Positions 21,366 through 32,588 of a stretch of DNA of 64,000 nucleotides are shown piece after piece. Below the pieces are notes generated by a model. The model worked only from the letters and a program-made list of their open reading frames with translations. It was not told the DNA's origin and searched no databases. The DNA is from Plasmopara viticola (Eukaryota > Oomycota > Peronosporomycetes > Peronosporales > Peronosporaceae). Within the stretch, counting starts at the first letter, position 1. Each line of letters opens with the position of its first letter. Made by a program: the position numbers and the translations under genes. The DNA lies in the NCBI GenBank assembly GCA_001695595.3, contig MBPM02000023.1:372001-436000 (forward strand), in the 5' to 3' direction.

Positions 21366-23747
21366 TTAGTCTGGTGTGAAAGTGATGCCGCCGTCCTTCT
21401 GGCGCTTACCACACAAACACCCAAATAATTTCACGCACGGCAAATCGTAATAGTACTTTTCTTCCGGGTCGCTGAGCACTCGGTACGCCTCTTTGAGCTT
21501 TTCATATTTGTACGGTTCCGTCTCGTTATTAAAGCGTTTGACCAACGTGTTGTAAGCTGCGTCAATCTGCGCACGACTTGCGGTTTTGACCAAGCCCAGC
21601 TTTGCATACATGTCTTTCGCTCTCCACATTCGAATTTCGTAGAAGTCGAGCTGCTGGCGCAATGCCTCGAGGATACGGGCTTCACAGAGAGCCCAGTCGT
21701 ACATGTGCCGGTCGCAAAACTGTTTTGCTAAGATTTCCACGTAGTGAACACAGCGTTGACCACCACGAGGTTCCACCTCGCAGATCCAGTCCGACTCAGG
21801 ACGCACATACTCCAACGTGTGCGACAACCCGGCGTACGTCGCCTGGACAGAAAACAGGGTTCGTCTTGGCTGCATGCGGCTACAGTTGACTCGGGTACTG
21901 TTGCAGACAATTTCAATCAAAGTCGTGTTTAACGGGGCTGTTTGAAACAAATCGTGTTTCTCCATGAATGCGTACACGACGTCGACTGGTTCTTGGCCCT
22001 CTAAAATCTGCACGTCTCCAAGCTTTGTGGTAGCAGTCTCCCAAACTGGGAAATTTACGAGCATAGGTTCAGCGCGTGTGCAATTCGGTCGTTGGCGCGG
22101 TTCATTGCACACTTCTATCAGGAACTTTTGGCGTTGGCGCAGCGTCAAGTTGCGCATGAGCCCGTACTCGTAGATCACGTCGGTAGAATCTTGCCCATCG
22201 TAGAAGGGCAGTCGCTCTCGTAGCCCATCTGGAAGTGTGTAGACAGCCTCGTAGAGGATTCCAATGTCTCGAGTGCATTCGAGTCCACTTGCTTGGCACA
22301 CACCGGAGACAATACTTTTCTTTTCCTCTGAACCCAAGTTGTGTTTGTTGCCGAACCTAGCCACTGCATCTGCTGGCTCTTCATCAGCAAGTACATCTAG
22401 AATGCCAAGTTGTGATCCGTTCTGAGCTGCCACAGGTACTTGAAACACGATTGGGGCATAGCGTGAGCAAGCAAGAGGTTCCGTCTCATCCTCATCGCCT
22501 TCGTACTGGCCATGTGGTGACTGTGAAGGACTGCATAGACTGTCAAGAAGAACATTGCGATCTCCAGGCGCGAGATTGTGTTGCTCAGCAAATTGAAAGA
22601 CTACGTCCGCTGGTTCCTGACCCTCAAAGATATTCACGTAGCCGAGTATGTGCCCACTGCTATCACTTACCGGAGTCGATCGAAGCAGCGCTTGACCTCG
22701 AGTGCACACAATCCCTTCCCGAGTTCCGCATAATGCGTGAAACAACGAGAGTCGCAAGTCTTGCGTGATATTAGTCTCTTTTGAAAATCTGTGCACCGCA
22801 TCGACGAGCTCTTCGTCTTCTCGGATCGATAGTGTACCCACAGTGGTGCCATTTTCAACCTCAACTGGCGAAGAAAAGACGATTGGTTGACGACGTCTGC
22901 AAGTCACGTACTGATCATCACACACTTGTGTCATTAAATTTTGGCGAAATGCTCTCGTCAACCCATGTTGCTGTCCAAATTCGTATACACTATCTACCGG
23001 TTCCTGATCAAGTGGAATTTGCAACATTTCAAGCCGACGAGGCTCGCCACTTTCGTCATCGTTTACGACAATGAGTTGCGAATACACAAAAGGGATGTGA
23101 CGCATACATTGAGTATTGCCAATTGCCGAGCAAACAACTTCGAGCAATTGTTCAATTGCCGCCGTCGGCAGCTTGTGATCCTTGATAAACTTATAAATTT
23201 GATCTACTGGTTCTTCGTCGTCGTAAATATCAAGTGTACCGATCGGAGTACCCGCGTCTCCGGCGACAGGTCTTGAGTGCATTAAAGCATTGGATCTTGT
23301 GCACACGACACGCGGCTTGGCACACACTGCATCCAAAATGGTCTTTCTTTCCCCTCGTCCGATATGATGCCGTAAGGTAAATGCCAACACTGCGTCTGCT
23401 GGCTCGACGCCTTCCAGTATCTGCAATTCTCCGAAAGATTTGCCATTTGGCGCTTCAATTTGTGTGGAGTATAGGATTGGTGATTCACGACGACAAACAA
23501 CGCGAGGTTGCTGACAGAGTTGCACTAGCATGTTGCGCCTCCATTTGATTGTCTGGCTGTGACGTACTCGAAACGCCTCCAAAGTGTCTACAGGTTCCTG
23601 TTCAGAAAGTAGTAGAAAGTGACGATGTTTCGGAGGAGGTTCTAAAGGCAATTGCGCTTCAAATAAAACTTTCAGAGCGACGCAAGACACAATGCACACA
23701 AGGAGATGAAGCAGCCATAACTTTGCGACGTTGAAATGCCTTGTCAT
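21366..23747 (-). CDS. secretory-pathway protein with nine Cys-paired repeats and a degenerate J domain
   Basis: Single exon, about 793 residues from the ATG at 23747; the frame is open further up, but only from a TTG codon. A short basic N-terminus is followed by one hydrophobic segment (about residues 8-25, LWLLHLLVCIVSCVAL), a signal peptide or type II anchor. Then come nine repeats of about 65 residues with the core pattern EGQEPADVV.F...H.L......L...VC.....C.R, each with two cysteines that could form a disulphide, as expected for a lumenal or extracellular chain. A related but diverged tenth segment (SDWICEVEPRGGQRCVHYV) precedes a J-like domain (about 715-775: YAKLGLVKTASRAQIDAAY, then YEKLKEAYRVLSDPEEKYYYD). 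The HPD tripeptide needed to stimulate Hsp70 is absent (FNN in that region). N-glycosylation sequons are frequent. I infer an ER-lumen or secreted protein. The repeat family has no name I know. Confidence 0.85.
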   Translation of the reverse strand: MTRHFNVAKLWLLHLLVCIVSCVALKVLFEAQLPLEPPPKHRHFLLLSEQEPVDTLEAFRVRHSQTIKWRRNMLVQLCQQPRVVCRRESPILYSTQIEAPNGKSFGELQILEGVEPADAVLAFTLRHHIGRGERKTILDAVCAKPRVVCTRSNALMHSRPVAGDAGTPIGTLDIYDDEEPVDQIYKFIKDHKLPTAAIEQLLEVVCSAIGNTQCMRHIPFVYSQLIVVNDDESGEPRRLEMLQIPLDQEPVDSVYEFGQQHGLTRAFRQNLMTQVCDDQYVTCRRRQPIVFSSPVEVENGTTVGTLSIREDEELVDAVHRFSKETNITQDLRLSLFHALCGTREGIVCTRGQALLRSTPVSDSSGHILGYVNIFEGQEPADVVFQFAEQHNLAPGDRNVLLDSLCSPSQSPHGQYEGDEDETEPLACSRYAPIVFQVPVAAQNGSQLGILDVLADEEPADAVARFGNKHNLGSEEKKSIVSGVCQASGLECTRDIGILYEAVYTLPDGLRERLPFYDGQDSTDVIYEYGLMRNLTLRQRQKFLIEVCNEPRQRPNCTRAEPMLVNFPVWETATTKLGDVQILEGQEPVDVVYAFMEKHDLFQTAPLNTTLIEIVCNSTRVNCSRMQPRRTLFSVQATYAGLSHTLEYVRPESDWICEVEPRGGQRCVHYVEILAKQFCDRHMYDWALCEARILEALRQQLDFYEIRMWRAKDMYAKLGLVKTASRAQIDAAYNTLVKRFNNETEPYKYEKLKEAYRVLSDPEEKYYYDLPCVKLFGCLCGKRQKDGGITFTPD

Positions 23748-24109
23748 GTTGAGTTTATGGGACGTTTCGTTTGGATACAATATTTTAAGAATTTATAATT
23801 TCACGTACTTTGTGCTTCACAAGCTTTACTATATTTTTTATATTAAGATGTTAAGCTACGAAAGCTGAGTGTTCGTTTTCGTGAACAACCGAGGTAACCT
23901 CCTTCAATGAACTGCTAGCGATCAATTCTTCCGATGCGGCTGATCAGCATTTTGAGCTGTATGCTACGAGTACACACAGCGCGGGAAAGGTACCGAACGC
24001 GTCACTTCGCAATATCTGGTCGAATGCAATACAAAAAGTATACTGAAAAAAATATACCGAATACCGCAATAAGACATGAAATATGTCCCAATGAATCATA
24101 TTCTATCCC

Positions 24110-24145
24110 ACCAAGGATCAAAACCATATCGGGCACCATTGTCTT
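24110..24145 (-). repeat. possible LTR end/primer-binding-site relic
   Basis: On the minus strand an ACA end is followed by ATGGTGCCCGATATGG and then a GATCCTTGG stretch. This resembles an LTR terminus followed by a TGG-starting primer-binding site, a junction common in LTR retrotransposons. No partner LTR or coding relic was found next to it, so this is only a suggestion. Confidence 0.25.
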
Positions 24146-26454
24146 ACGGCATTGACATAACGAATAGTGATTTTATATAAAAGGTGTGTTTAAGACATGT
24201 TACCGCTATGAAGTAAATAGAAGAGGGCTGAGTGGTAATCGTACCTCTGCCAACATTTAATTCACTGTTGGCCTGATTGTTTAATGCAAAGGTCTCAAGA
24301 TAGTTACATGTATGCCTTGGGTGGCGATATCTAAGAGCATGGTCAGCCCGAGAGTTGCTAGAGTGGATCATCGCACAGTTGGGAACAAGCCAAGACAACA
24401 AATGATTAACAGCCTCACGCTTAGATTGTGGTGCAGAATTATCTGCCTGGATGCTGCAAGATCGAAAGTCATGTTTAAGTAAAAATGTAAGCAAGTGCGA
24501 TGAGTGGCCCAAGCTGTATAAGTGGGTTATGTGACTTAGGGTTTGAAAAACAGCACACAATCATGCCATGAAGAGCACAATTCTGTCACCTTAGTAAATA
24601 GTACAGAGAAAATTCTTATGTAATACATGGACATACCAAGAGAACGATCGTTTTGCATGGAGCCCTGATGTATGGGCTGACGAGTCAGATAGGTAAGGCC
24701 GAATTCTTGGCAAGGAATATGTGGTCTCAGCTGGAATTTGGCCAGACGGCCGATGATTCTCCATGCTTACCCAGTGGTCCGCATTTATTTTATCGTGCGG
24801 CAATTGGTGTACATAGAGCATGTACGATTGAGAATTCTGAAGTGAAAAACAAATGATGAATCCGACCAGTCTTTTAAAGGGCCGCTGCGTGTGAGATCAA
24901 TCGGTTTACATAGTGGCACTCGCGAAGACTAGAAATTTAGAGTCCAGCTATACGAAGAGGTTAAAACTTCGAACGTCAGCGATCGTACAACGAATTATCC
25001 CAACACATTTCCCTGAAAATGTGGCTGAATAGATGCGTAAGAAAGCTAAAATGTTTTGTCACAACGGCAATGAAGCAATTTTTAGCCAAAGATAGCTTTT
25101 GTAAAATGTCAGACCTTCTGGTTTTATTCGTCGGTCGTGCGACTATTTCGGTCAAGGGCGACCAGATTATGACACTCCGCCTAAAGTGACTAAGCCTTTA
25201 CGAGGTACTAGGCTTCAATGCTTTTGCACTAACCTGGATCGAGTCATCAAGTGTGCCCACATTCTCTCTGTCATCTCGAGCGTAAATTTTTGCTATAAGT
25301 TTTAAGTAGCTTGGTTGCAAATTTGTCACAAAGACGACAAATATTGGGTTTAGTGAGAGTTTAAAGATAGTGCACAATACCAATTTTCCGACTTCCACGT
25401 TTTGTTTGCTGTTCCTGTAAATTCGCACAAATACAACATTACTATTTGAGCTTTTAGTCATTTTGTTTCCAAAGCACTAAAAGTTTAAGATATGAACCTT
25501 TTGGACTTGGTCACGCATTGCAAGCTGACTGTCATCAGTAATTTATTCGGCCACCTCCTCTTAAATTTGCCAAAAGCCACACTGATTAAGTGCGGGATCT
25601 AACTTTTGCATTCACGTAGATCATGTGGACATTGTCAAATGCAAATACAACAAATGTGAGCATGCTGCTCGAGCTCATTATCGTATTTGCACACCCGGTG
25701 CGCAGTAGAATTTTTGACAACTTCGTTCGTCAGTTTTGCTTGGCCATCGATCTTTGAATGGGTTACTGTGGACATGTCTAAAAAAACTTTTCCAGTTAGA
25801 ACCAAGTAAAGATCAAAAGAAACGGTAGAAAAATAGCGCTTCTGTGTTGACACCTTTAATTGTGACCACCACAACCGCTGAATGAGCACTGTGCTTAAGC
25901 GGTGAACAAAGATCACTAAATTGTGTTGCCCATCGAGCTTTGCGGTAGGCCAAATACAAATTTATGCTGATGGACTGCCAACAGTAATATAGCCACAGGC
26001 ATAGTACAGCTGCTCCCGGCGATATGCACGTATGTACACAACTCTGACAAAGTGAGCACTTGCCGGGCTGTTGTCCAAATGAAGATGACAAATCGCAAAT
26101 CCTAATTGATATTTCAAAAAATTTCCCAAGACTTGGCGATTGTTGCTGTGGTATAGTATAGTGGTTTTCATGGGATTTCGAGACAACGGTTTCCCAATCT
26201 ATTGACTGAGTCTACTTTTAAGGGTTTTCATAGCAGATATAGGCTAGTATTGTTCCTTGCATACGCTGCATTAGGTTCTCGTGTGAATGCAGCCGCATCA
26301 TGTATGGTGGCCGTATCTCATATCGGCAATCTAATCGATCGATAGTTTAGCTACTTTTAGCTTCCGCTTTCAGCTATGTCTAGGTACGAATGCGTCATCA
26401 AAAGTCAGCCGATGATTTTAGCCAAAGTTTAGCGCACCAGCTTGACAACTGAGC

Positions 26455-26880
26455 TTTAATCTTTGCCCGATTTGAATATGACCCAAAGTCGTGCCCTTGC
26501 GATCTCGAGTTGCATTCCATGCTTGTCTACCCTTTTTTGCATACGAAAAGCCATTTCAACATGTGTGCTTGCTTGCAGGTATAGCTCTCCTGAATGCAGC
26601 TCAATACATTCATCCTCAGGCAACTGCCTTGAGGCTAACAGCAGGTTTTGCAGGCCACCAACTTTCAGATCTCATTCGCCATTGTTTTGCTCCTCTTGTG
26701 GACAATAGATAAGCAGTCTTTTCTCGTTTGCCTCGTAGTCGCTCGCGATATTGCTTTAAAACCAAGCTCATCTGTGGTAAATCCTAGCTTAGATAAGACA
26801 TCCAGAATAATCATTCTGGGCTTCAGGCATCAGATTGTTCGTCGGTACCACGTTAGGCTTTTCTGACGGGGTTGCGATCC
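26455..26880 (-). pseudogene. possible decayed coding sequence, unidentified
   Basis: On the minus strand, 26460-26680 gives a protein-like frame with balanced composition (phrases such as LQNLLLASRQLPEDE, HSGELYLQASTHVEMAF and QKRVDKHGMQLEIARARL), interrupted upstream by a TGA and further stops. The opening phrase and HSGELYLQ faintly recall prefoldin-like proteins of the UXT type, but the match is too weak to claim. It may be a pseudogene or an exon of a gene whose other exons I could not place. Confidence 0.3.
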
Positions 26881-27029
26881 AAGCACCGCAGCTATGTCCG
26901 CGACTTAATCGCTGTCCTTCTTTTGGTAAGAGTTTGGTAGCCGATTGCTAAAATTGCATGGTCTGCATCCATGGCCAATGCTCATTCAGCCCCAAGTTGT
27001 TGCATTTGATAACCCATCGACGCTTTAGT

Positions 27030-27339
27030 TGTAAGGAACCACACTCACATGATCTAGAACCATTCTAGAATGTCAGTGAGTGTGGGTTACAAATATTCTA
27101 TATGTTAACAAACTTAATTCATGGAGAGATGATACATATATTCATATTAGTTAATAGGAAAGGTGACGTACTAGGAGGAAAAACTTACATGAGAAAAACA
27201 GTAGGAAGAAAGTGGATAGGTTACATATAAGTAGGAAATCAGTCTAAGAAATAATCTCCCTTTTGCAGTTCGCCACAAATCTACAACTGAACCTACAACC
27301 TACAGTCCAACACCGCCTACCAACACCCAGATCCTCACA
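27030..27339 (+). repeat. 5' LTR of the chromovirus
   Basis: This 310-bp LTR runs from TGTAAGGAACC to GATCCTCACA. It matches 32584-32904 nearly throughout, with an 11-bp length difference caused mainly by an indel around 27107-27125. A 41-nt imperfect palindrome lies at 27042-27082. Confidence 0.95.
27042..27082 (+). promoter_or_regulatory. LTR palindrome containing a heat-shock-element-like core
   Basis: CACTCAC at one end pairs with GTGAGTG at the other, and the centre is TCTAGAACCATTCTAGAA, so the whole can fold as a hairpin. TTCTAGAA (27063-27070) fits the TTCnnGAA inverted pair bound by heat-shock factor. The same palindrome is kept in the 3' LTR at 32596-32636. A regulatory role is inferred from its position in the LTR U3 side. 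Confidence 0.45.
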
Positions 27340-27341
27340 AG

Positions 27342-27350
27342 TGGTAGCAC
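27342..27350 (+). other. primer-binding site, initiator tRNA-Met type
   Basis: TGGTAGCAC starts 2 nt after the 5' LTR. TGGTAGC matches the 3' end of eukaryotic initiator tRNA-Met (reading into CCA), the usual primer of many Ty1/Ty3 elements. Beyond the first eight bases the match is not certain. Confidence 0.6.
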
Positions 27351-28018
27351 TTGTTGATCGTGCTTTCGCGTCGTCAAATTCCTCGTTTGGGTATTATTGT
27401 CCCTTGAGTATTTGCTGTCCCTTTTCCACCCCAACCGTGTGGAAACGCTGTGGAAATTGGTTGGGTGTGTAGTTTTCAATATCTGCCCATTTTTCTGAGA
27501 GCCTGCTTTTGCAGATAGAGCCACTTAGTGGGGTATTGAGGTTGGACCCGACTTGGCTGGTCGAAGCAGTTAATCCATTTCGAAAGGTTTAATATGTGTG
27601 CGAACAAGCCGACCCACAGTTCCTCCATTAACTTGAGTCAGTAGCTTGGGGAAAGGAAGTAGGAACAAATCAGTCGTGCACGTTCTATGGGCAAGAAATG
27701 CCGTGCTGAATCGGAAATTCCCTTGGATTGTGAACAAGCTTTCGTCTTCGGCTCTGGTGACAAAGCTTCAATAACGGCGCAAGATCTCATCCATTCTGTC
27801 AAAAAGTCTCGTCGAATCGCTTCGCTCCTTTCCAAGCGTCTCACTAAAGAAAAATAAATTCTCCCCAATCAAGGCAAGTCTCTCTCCGATCCTCTCCAAG
27901 AAGTCGACACTTTGCGCCAAGAGCTCGAACGGATTTTAGTCAAAGGTTTACGCTACAATTGAAGAGATCTGGATAAAGCTAAAAATTAAGTCTTTGCTTT
28001 TTTAATACTTCATTCATC

Positions 28019-28900
28019 ATGGCCGAACCATCTATGAACCAAATTATGCAACATCTTATTTTGTTTGTAAATAAACTACAAAAAATTATCGAGAAATTAA
28101 GTCAGAAACAATTGGAGAGTAAAATTAAAGTTGAGGGATTGAAGCTGCCAACTTATAGTGGGAGAAGTGATGAGTCTGCTCGCCTCTTTTGGGCAAACTT
28201 GGAGAATTATTTTTTGGCGTAAGGAACGAAATGGAAAGAGGAGTCTTTAGCGAAACAAAATATCGCAGTACTTGGAATAACTTTGCGTGGAGCAGCAGCT
28301 CAATGATATGGGCTTCATCAGCATGAATTTAATACGGTAGATGAATTTTTCGTTGCTCTGGATAAAGAGTTTGTACCGGCGGATTTGCAATATCGATTAC
28401 GTGACGAGTTGCATCGATTGAGACAAGAGAGTTGTAAAGATTTACCTGATTACGTTGCGAAATTTCGACAACTTATTTAGCAGCTATCTAACATGACGAA
28501 GATTGACCAAATAATACATTTTCAAAGAGGATCACGGCAAAGAACTAGAGAAGAAGTTCGATATTGACGTTGCAAAACTTTATCAGCGGCGGTCACAGTC
28601 GCCTTCGATTTTGAACGCGCTCATTCAGATATTCCAAGTGGCTATGCAAGTCAAGCACTACGTATTCCACGTCTCGGTTCACTATTAGTGACACAGCCGT
28701 CTAACGGACCTGAGCCAATGGAAATTGACCATGCTCGTCCTTTACAAAGGTCATCCCGATATCAGAATCGTTATCAAAATAATCGTCGTTCAAATAAACT
28801 CATGTGTTCATTCTGCATGAAACTTGGTTATACTATTCAACAATATTATAAGCGCAAGAACAGACAACAAGGCAACTACAATCAAGATAATCAAAATCAT
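28019..28900 (+). pseudogene. gag region of the chromovirus (broken)
   Basis: An ATG at 28019 opens a frame (MAEPSMNQIMQHL) that runs into a capsid-like region (LKLPTYSGRSDESARLFW) and stops at 28222. The same protein continues past several stops (FNTVDEFFVALDKEFVP, LPDYVAKFRQL) to about 28560. A zinc-knuckle remnant lies at 28800-28860 (CSFCMKLG then YTIQQYYKRK): the two leading Cys remain, but the His and last Cys positions of CCHC are both Tyr. Gag is therefore non-functional. Confidence 0.85.
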
Positions 28901-28959
28901 AATCGCGCAGAAATTAAGTACCCCGAAAATGAATCTGTTCAAGAAGAAACGATTGCTAC

Positions 28960-29420
28960 AACGTCTCATGAAGCTATCACAACACTCAGTGAAGCTATTG
29001 CAACCTATAATGGAAAAGATTTAATCATCAAGCAAGGAAATCTTGATGAACATGCTGTCAATATTATGCTAGATTCAGGCGCCACGTGTAACGTGGTCAA
29101 GCCAAGACTTTTTACAAAATGCCCATTCCGAAGAAGTAGTTCAAGTTACTCGTTTCGGCAGCAACACTATTACGAAGAAAGTTAAACAAGGGTTTGCAAA
29201 TACATCTTTTGATGGAAATAATTTTTCAGACGTTCCGGTCATGGAATGGCCAATGAATAGTAGTTCTCACGATATTATTTTGGGTAAACCGTGGTTTACA
29301 GCTCATGAACCCATCATAAACTGGCGAACGCATCAAGTCTCATTCAATACAAGCGCTAATCGACTTGACCCTCCAATTGAACATGAAATTATTTCCGCGT
29401 CAGAGTTTTTAAAGTAATTA
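28960..29420 (+). pseudogene. aspartic protease region of the chromovirus (broken)
   Basis: The retropepsin-type active-site sequence LDSGAT is visible at about 29070-29088. The frame then shifts, and downstream protease residues (for example the IILGKPW phrase at about 29275-29295) appear in another frame. One active-site copy per chain is normal for a dimeric retropepsin. Confidence 0.75.
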
Positions 29421-29559
29421 AAGAAGGCAGAATATGAAGAAGTTCATCGTATTAAAATTTGTCAAGCTTCTGTGCACGAAGAGCAAAAAGAGCCAAAACT
29501 TTAATCTTTGCTGGATTCATTCCAAGACGTTTTTCCAAAGAAATTGCCAGATGCTTTAC

Positions 29560-31941
29560 CGCCACATCGTTCGGTGGAGTTTGAAATGACCATGAAACCA
29601 GGAGCTCAGCCAAGTAATTGACCACCTTTTCGTCCATCACAAGTGAAACAAGATGCATTACAGAAATTTGTTGACGAAAACCTATCACGCGGTTGGATTG
29701 AATTATCTGACTCGCCTTGGGTATTTGATATACCAAAGAAATATCCGAAGACAGGAACAAGTGTTTCACGTTTCGAATGGATTCGATCTGGTAACGCAAA
29801 CATATTGTTGCAATGGGTTATTAATTTTTGGTATGTCAACTCTCAAACCATTGTTCCAAAGATTCCCTTGCCACGCATTGACGAACTAATTGATAAGATG
29901 CAAGGAAACTGTTATTTTACTGTGACTGATTTGGCGCAAGGTTATCATCAAATGCGCATTCATCCAAACAGACGAAGTATACCGCATTTGGTACAAGTAA
30001 TGAAACATATCAATGGTGTGTTGCGCCAATGGTCTTGCAGGAATGCCAGGAGTTTGGTCACGACTCATGCGAGTTCTATTTGGAAAATTTCCATTTGTTG
30101 TCGTATACTTGAATGATATTTGTGTGTTTTCACACACTTATGCTGAACACTTAGTTCATTTGAGAACTGTGTTTCAAACTTTGCTAAAAGAAAAGCTTTA
30201 TGCTCATATCGGCAAGTATAAATTTGTACTCGAAGACGTCAGCTTTCTGGGTCATACTGTATCACGGAAAGGATTGTCTGTTGATAATTCCAAAACAGAA
30301 GCAATTGCTAAATGGCCAGTGCCATCTTCACTTAAAGAAATTCAAAGTTTTCTCGGCTTAGCTAATAATTATCGCCGCTTTATTCATCAATTTGCTCAAT
30401 TTGTTCTGCCATCAAGCAAGCTTGTGAAGAAGGACATACAGTGGACTTGGGGGAAGGACCAAGATCGTGCTTTTGCTAGTCTAAAGTCTGCTTTGCAGTC
30501 TGCACCAGTACTCACCTTACCTAATTTCTCACGCCCTTTTGTACTCCCTACAGATGCGTCCGGATTGTGCGTTGGTGGTGTACTTTCGCAATTTGGAAAT
30601 GGTCATGATCATCCTGTTGCTTTCTACTCTAAGAAGCTTGGTGTCCATGAAGTTAATTGGCTGGCACATGAAAAGGAATTAATTGCAATAAAAGCTGGTC
30701 TCAACCAATGGCGTCATTATCTTTACGGTCATCAAATTGAAATATTCACGGATAATAGTGCATGCTCATGGCTGCTTCATCATCCTAAAGTGTCCCCTAA
30801 ATTGGCAAGATATTTGACAACATTTTCCCAGTATACTTTTACGATTTGTCACATCAAAGGTTCTCTTAATGTCGTCGCTGATGCTTTGTCGCGTCGACCA
30901 GACGAATGTGCTCCTTCAACTATCGAATTTCATGAATGTGATGCTAAATGTCAAGCTCGAGGTTCTCTTTTGCGTGTTCCACCATCTGGGCTAACTCTGC
31001 TCCAAGAGGGGCCTGAGTCACTTCAAGTTGCTGCAGTAATGATTGCATCTTATATCGAGTTGTCGCCAGATGTCCGCAAAAGATTCCATCAAGGTTATGC
31101 CAATGATTTTGAGTTTCAAGACTCATGGACGAAGTCTAATTTTGACACATTGTTTACTAAACATGACGAATTATTGTTTCTACGTACTTCCAACAAAGTT
31201 GCAAGACTTTGTGTGCCGAACAACGATCGTTTTCGAACTCATGTCATTTCGCAATATCATGACTCTGCTATAGCTGCTCATCCTGGCAATCGCAGAATTT
31301 TCTTGCGAGTTGCACAGTGGTATTATTTGAAGACATTACAAAATGATATCAAGGAATATGTCAAGACGTGTGAAATTTGTACACGCTGGAAACATTACAA
31401 TCAACGAAAAAATGGATTACTTATGCCAATCCCAATACCTGAGCAATGCTGGCATGTTGTGTCAATGGATTTTACAACTGGAATACCTGTTTCAAATGGT
31501 TTTGATGCCAATCTAACTGTTGTCGACAAGTTGTCAAAACGTACCAAGTACGGTACAGTGCATGCGAATGATGATGCATCTGCAACAGCCAAAGCATTCT
31601 TTGCAGCTGAAGTTCGACACCATGGATTACCTGAAGTTATCATCAGTGAAAGAGATAGCAAGTTCACTTCATCATTTTGGAAGTCTCTGATGACAATCAT
31701 GGGTGTTCGACCTAGTATGACAACAGCACATCGTGCTCAAGCCGATGGACAAACGGAACGACAAAACTTAGTCGTTGAAGATGCACTTAGATGTATGGTG
31801 TCTTATCACGGAACAAATTGGACAGATTACTTAGGCAGCATCGGATATGCTCATTCAACACTTGTCAGTGCATCTACTGGATATTCTCCATTTGAGATTG
31901 ACCCCGGGAGAGAAGAATTTCTCCTTGGCAAAAAGGAATAA
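29560..31941 (+). pseudogene. reverse transcriptase, RNase H and integrase (decayed pol)
   Basis: Reverse transcriptase begins around 29590 and runs in one frame to about 30050 (TVTDLAQGYHQMRIHP), then continues after a frameshift in the frame that stays open to 31941. Its catalytic box, normally YxDD, reads YLND: the first Asp is Asn at 30112-30114. RNase H follows (PTDASG at about 30545; FTDNSACSWLL; ADALSRRPDE to 30905). Integrase has the HHCC zinc site (QYHDSAIAAHPG...CEIC at about 31255-31380) and a DDE core (MDFTTG at about 31468; SERDSKF, normally SDRD; DGQTERQN at 31745). The frame ends at a stop at 31941, before the chromodomain part. A single 642-residue open stretch (30013-31941) survives. 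Confidence 0.9.
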
Positions 31942-32117
31942 GTGATAATGATTCGATAGTGAAAATTGATGTTCAGGCTAAAGAGTTCGTGGAAAAAAGA
32001 CAAAAGATAATTGAACAAGCACGAAAGAATCTACTAAAAGCTCAAGCCACTTAAAAGCAATGTTATGATCAGAAAAGTAGAGTACATCAATTTCTATTTT
32101 GAGTTGGAGATCTAGTT

Positions 32118-32588
32118 ATGCTAGATACTCGAAGAATCTCTCTAAGACATGCTGCCAAAGATATGGAAAATAAACGAGCGAAATTTGCAGCAAGAAAAGT
32201 TGGGCCATATGAAATCATCAAGATGATGAATCCCAATGTGGCAAAACTCAAGTTGCCACCAAGCATGAAAAAAATTAATCCGACCTTCAATGTCGATGTA
32301 TTGTCGAAGTACGAGCCGACACCAGATAAGTTCCTTAGTCGTCCTATCCCCAAAGTGTCGAAGGTTGTGGACAATGACTCAGCTGATCAGCTTCAAATCA
32401 TTCAACGTGTTTTGAAGAAGCGACAATTTAATTGCCAACCCGAATGGCTTGTCCAGTGGCATGGTGAAACAGAAGAAGAAGCTAGCTGGGGGGAAAAAGA
32501 AAAAGATATTCGACACGTAGCTCATTGGAATGATCTCGTTGCCGACTTTAGACAGCGACAACGAGAGATCAAATCGGGGAGGATGTAA
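32118..32588 (+). pseudogene. integrase C-terminus and chromodomain of the chromovirus
   Basis: The open frame carries the GPYEIIKMMNPNVAKLKLP segment and INPTFNVDVLSKYEP, typical of the C-terminal part of chromovirus integrases. It then has a chromodomain (about 32385-32560: IIQRVLKKRQ, PEWLVQWHG, EEASWGEKEKDI). It is detached from pol by the stop at 31941 and further changes to 32118. The chromodomain itself looks intact and would bind methylated histone tails in functional relatives. Confidence 0.85.
32569..32583 (+). other. polypurine tract
   Basis: The purine-rich run GGGGAGGA (32576-32583 region) sits immediately before the 3' LTR TG, in the place where plus-strand priming occurs in LTR elements. 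Confidence 0.6.

Larger units (their letters stand above)
23781..27024. other. intergenic stretch with decayed sequence
   Basis: No intact gene was found. A possible LTR/primer-binding relic lies on the minus strand near 24110-24145, and a possible gene relic at 26455-26880 is listed separately. Short frames at 24.1-26.2 kb lack any recognisable domain. The region leads directly into the retrotransposon. Confidence 0.5.

Noticed and set aside
25198..25461. 87-codon minus-strand frame beginning with ATG
   Set aside because: Its composition is hydrophobic and AT-driven without a recognisable domain or signal peptide; insufficient to call a gene.
26802..26819. short palindrome CCAGAAT-AATC-ATTCTGG
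   Set aside because: A single 7-bp-arm palindrome in AT-rich DNA is expected by chance, and no partner or conserved context was seen.
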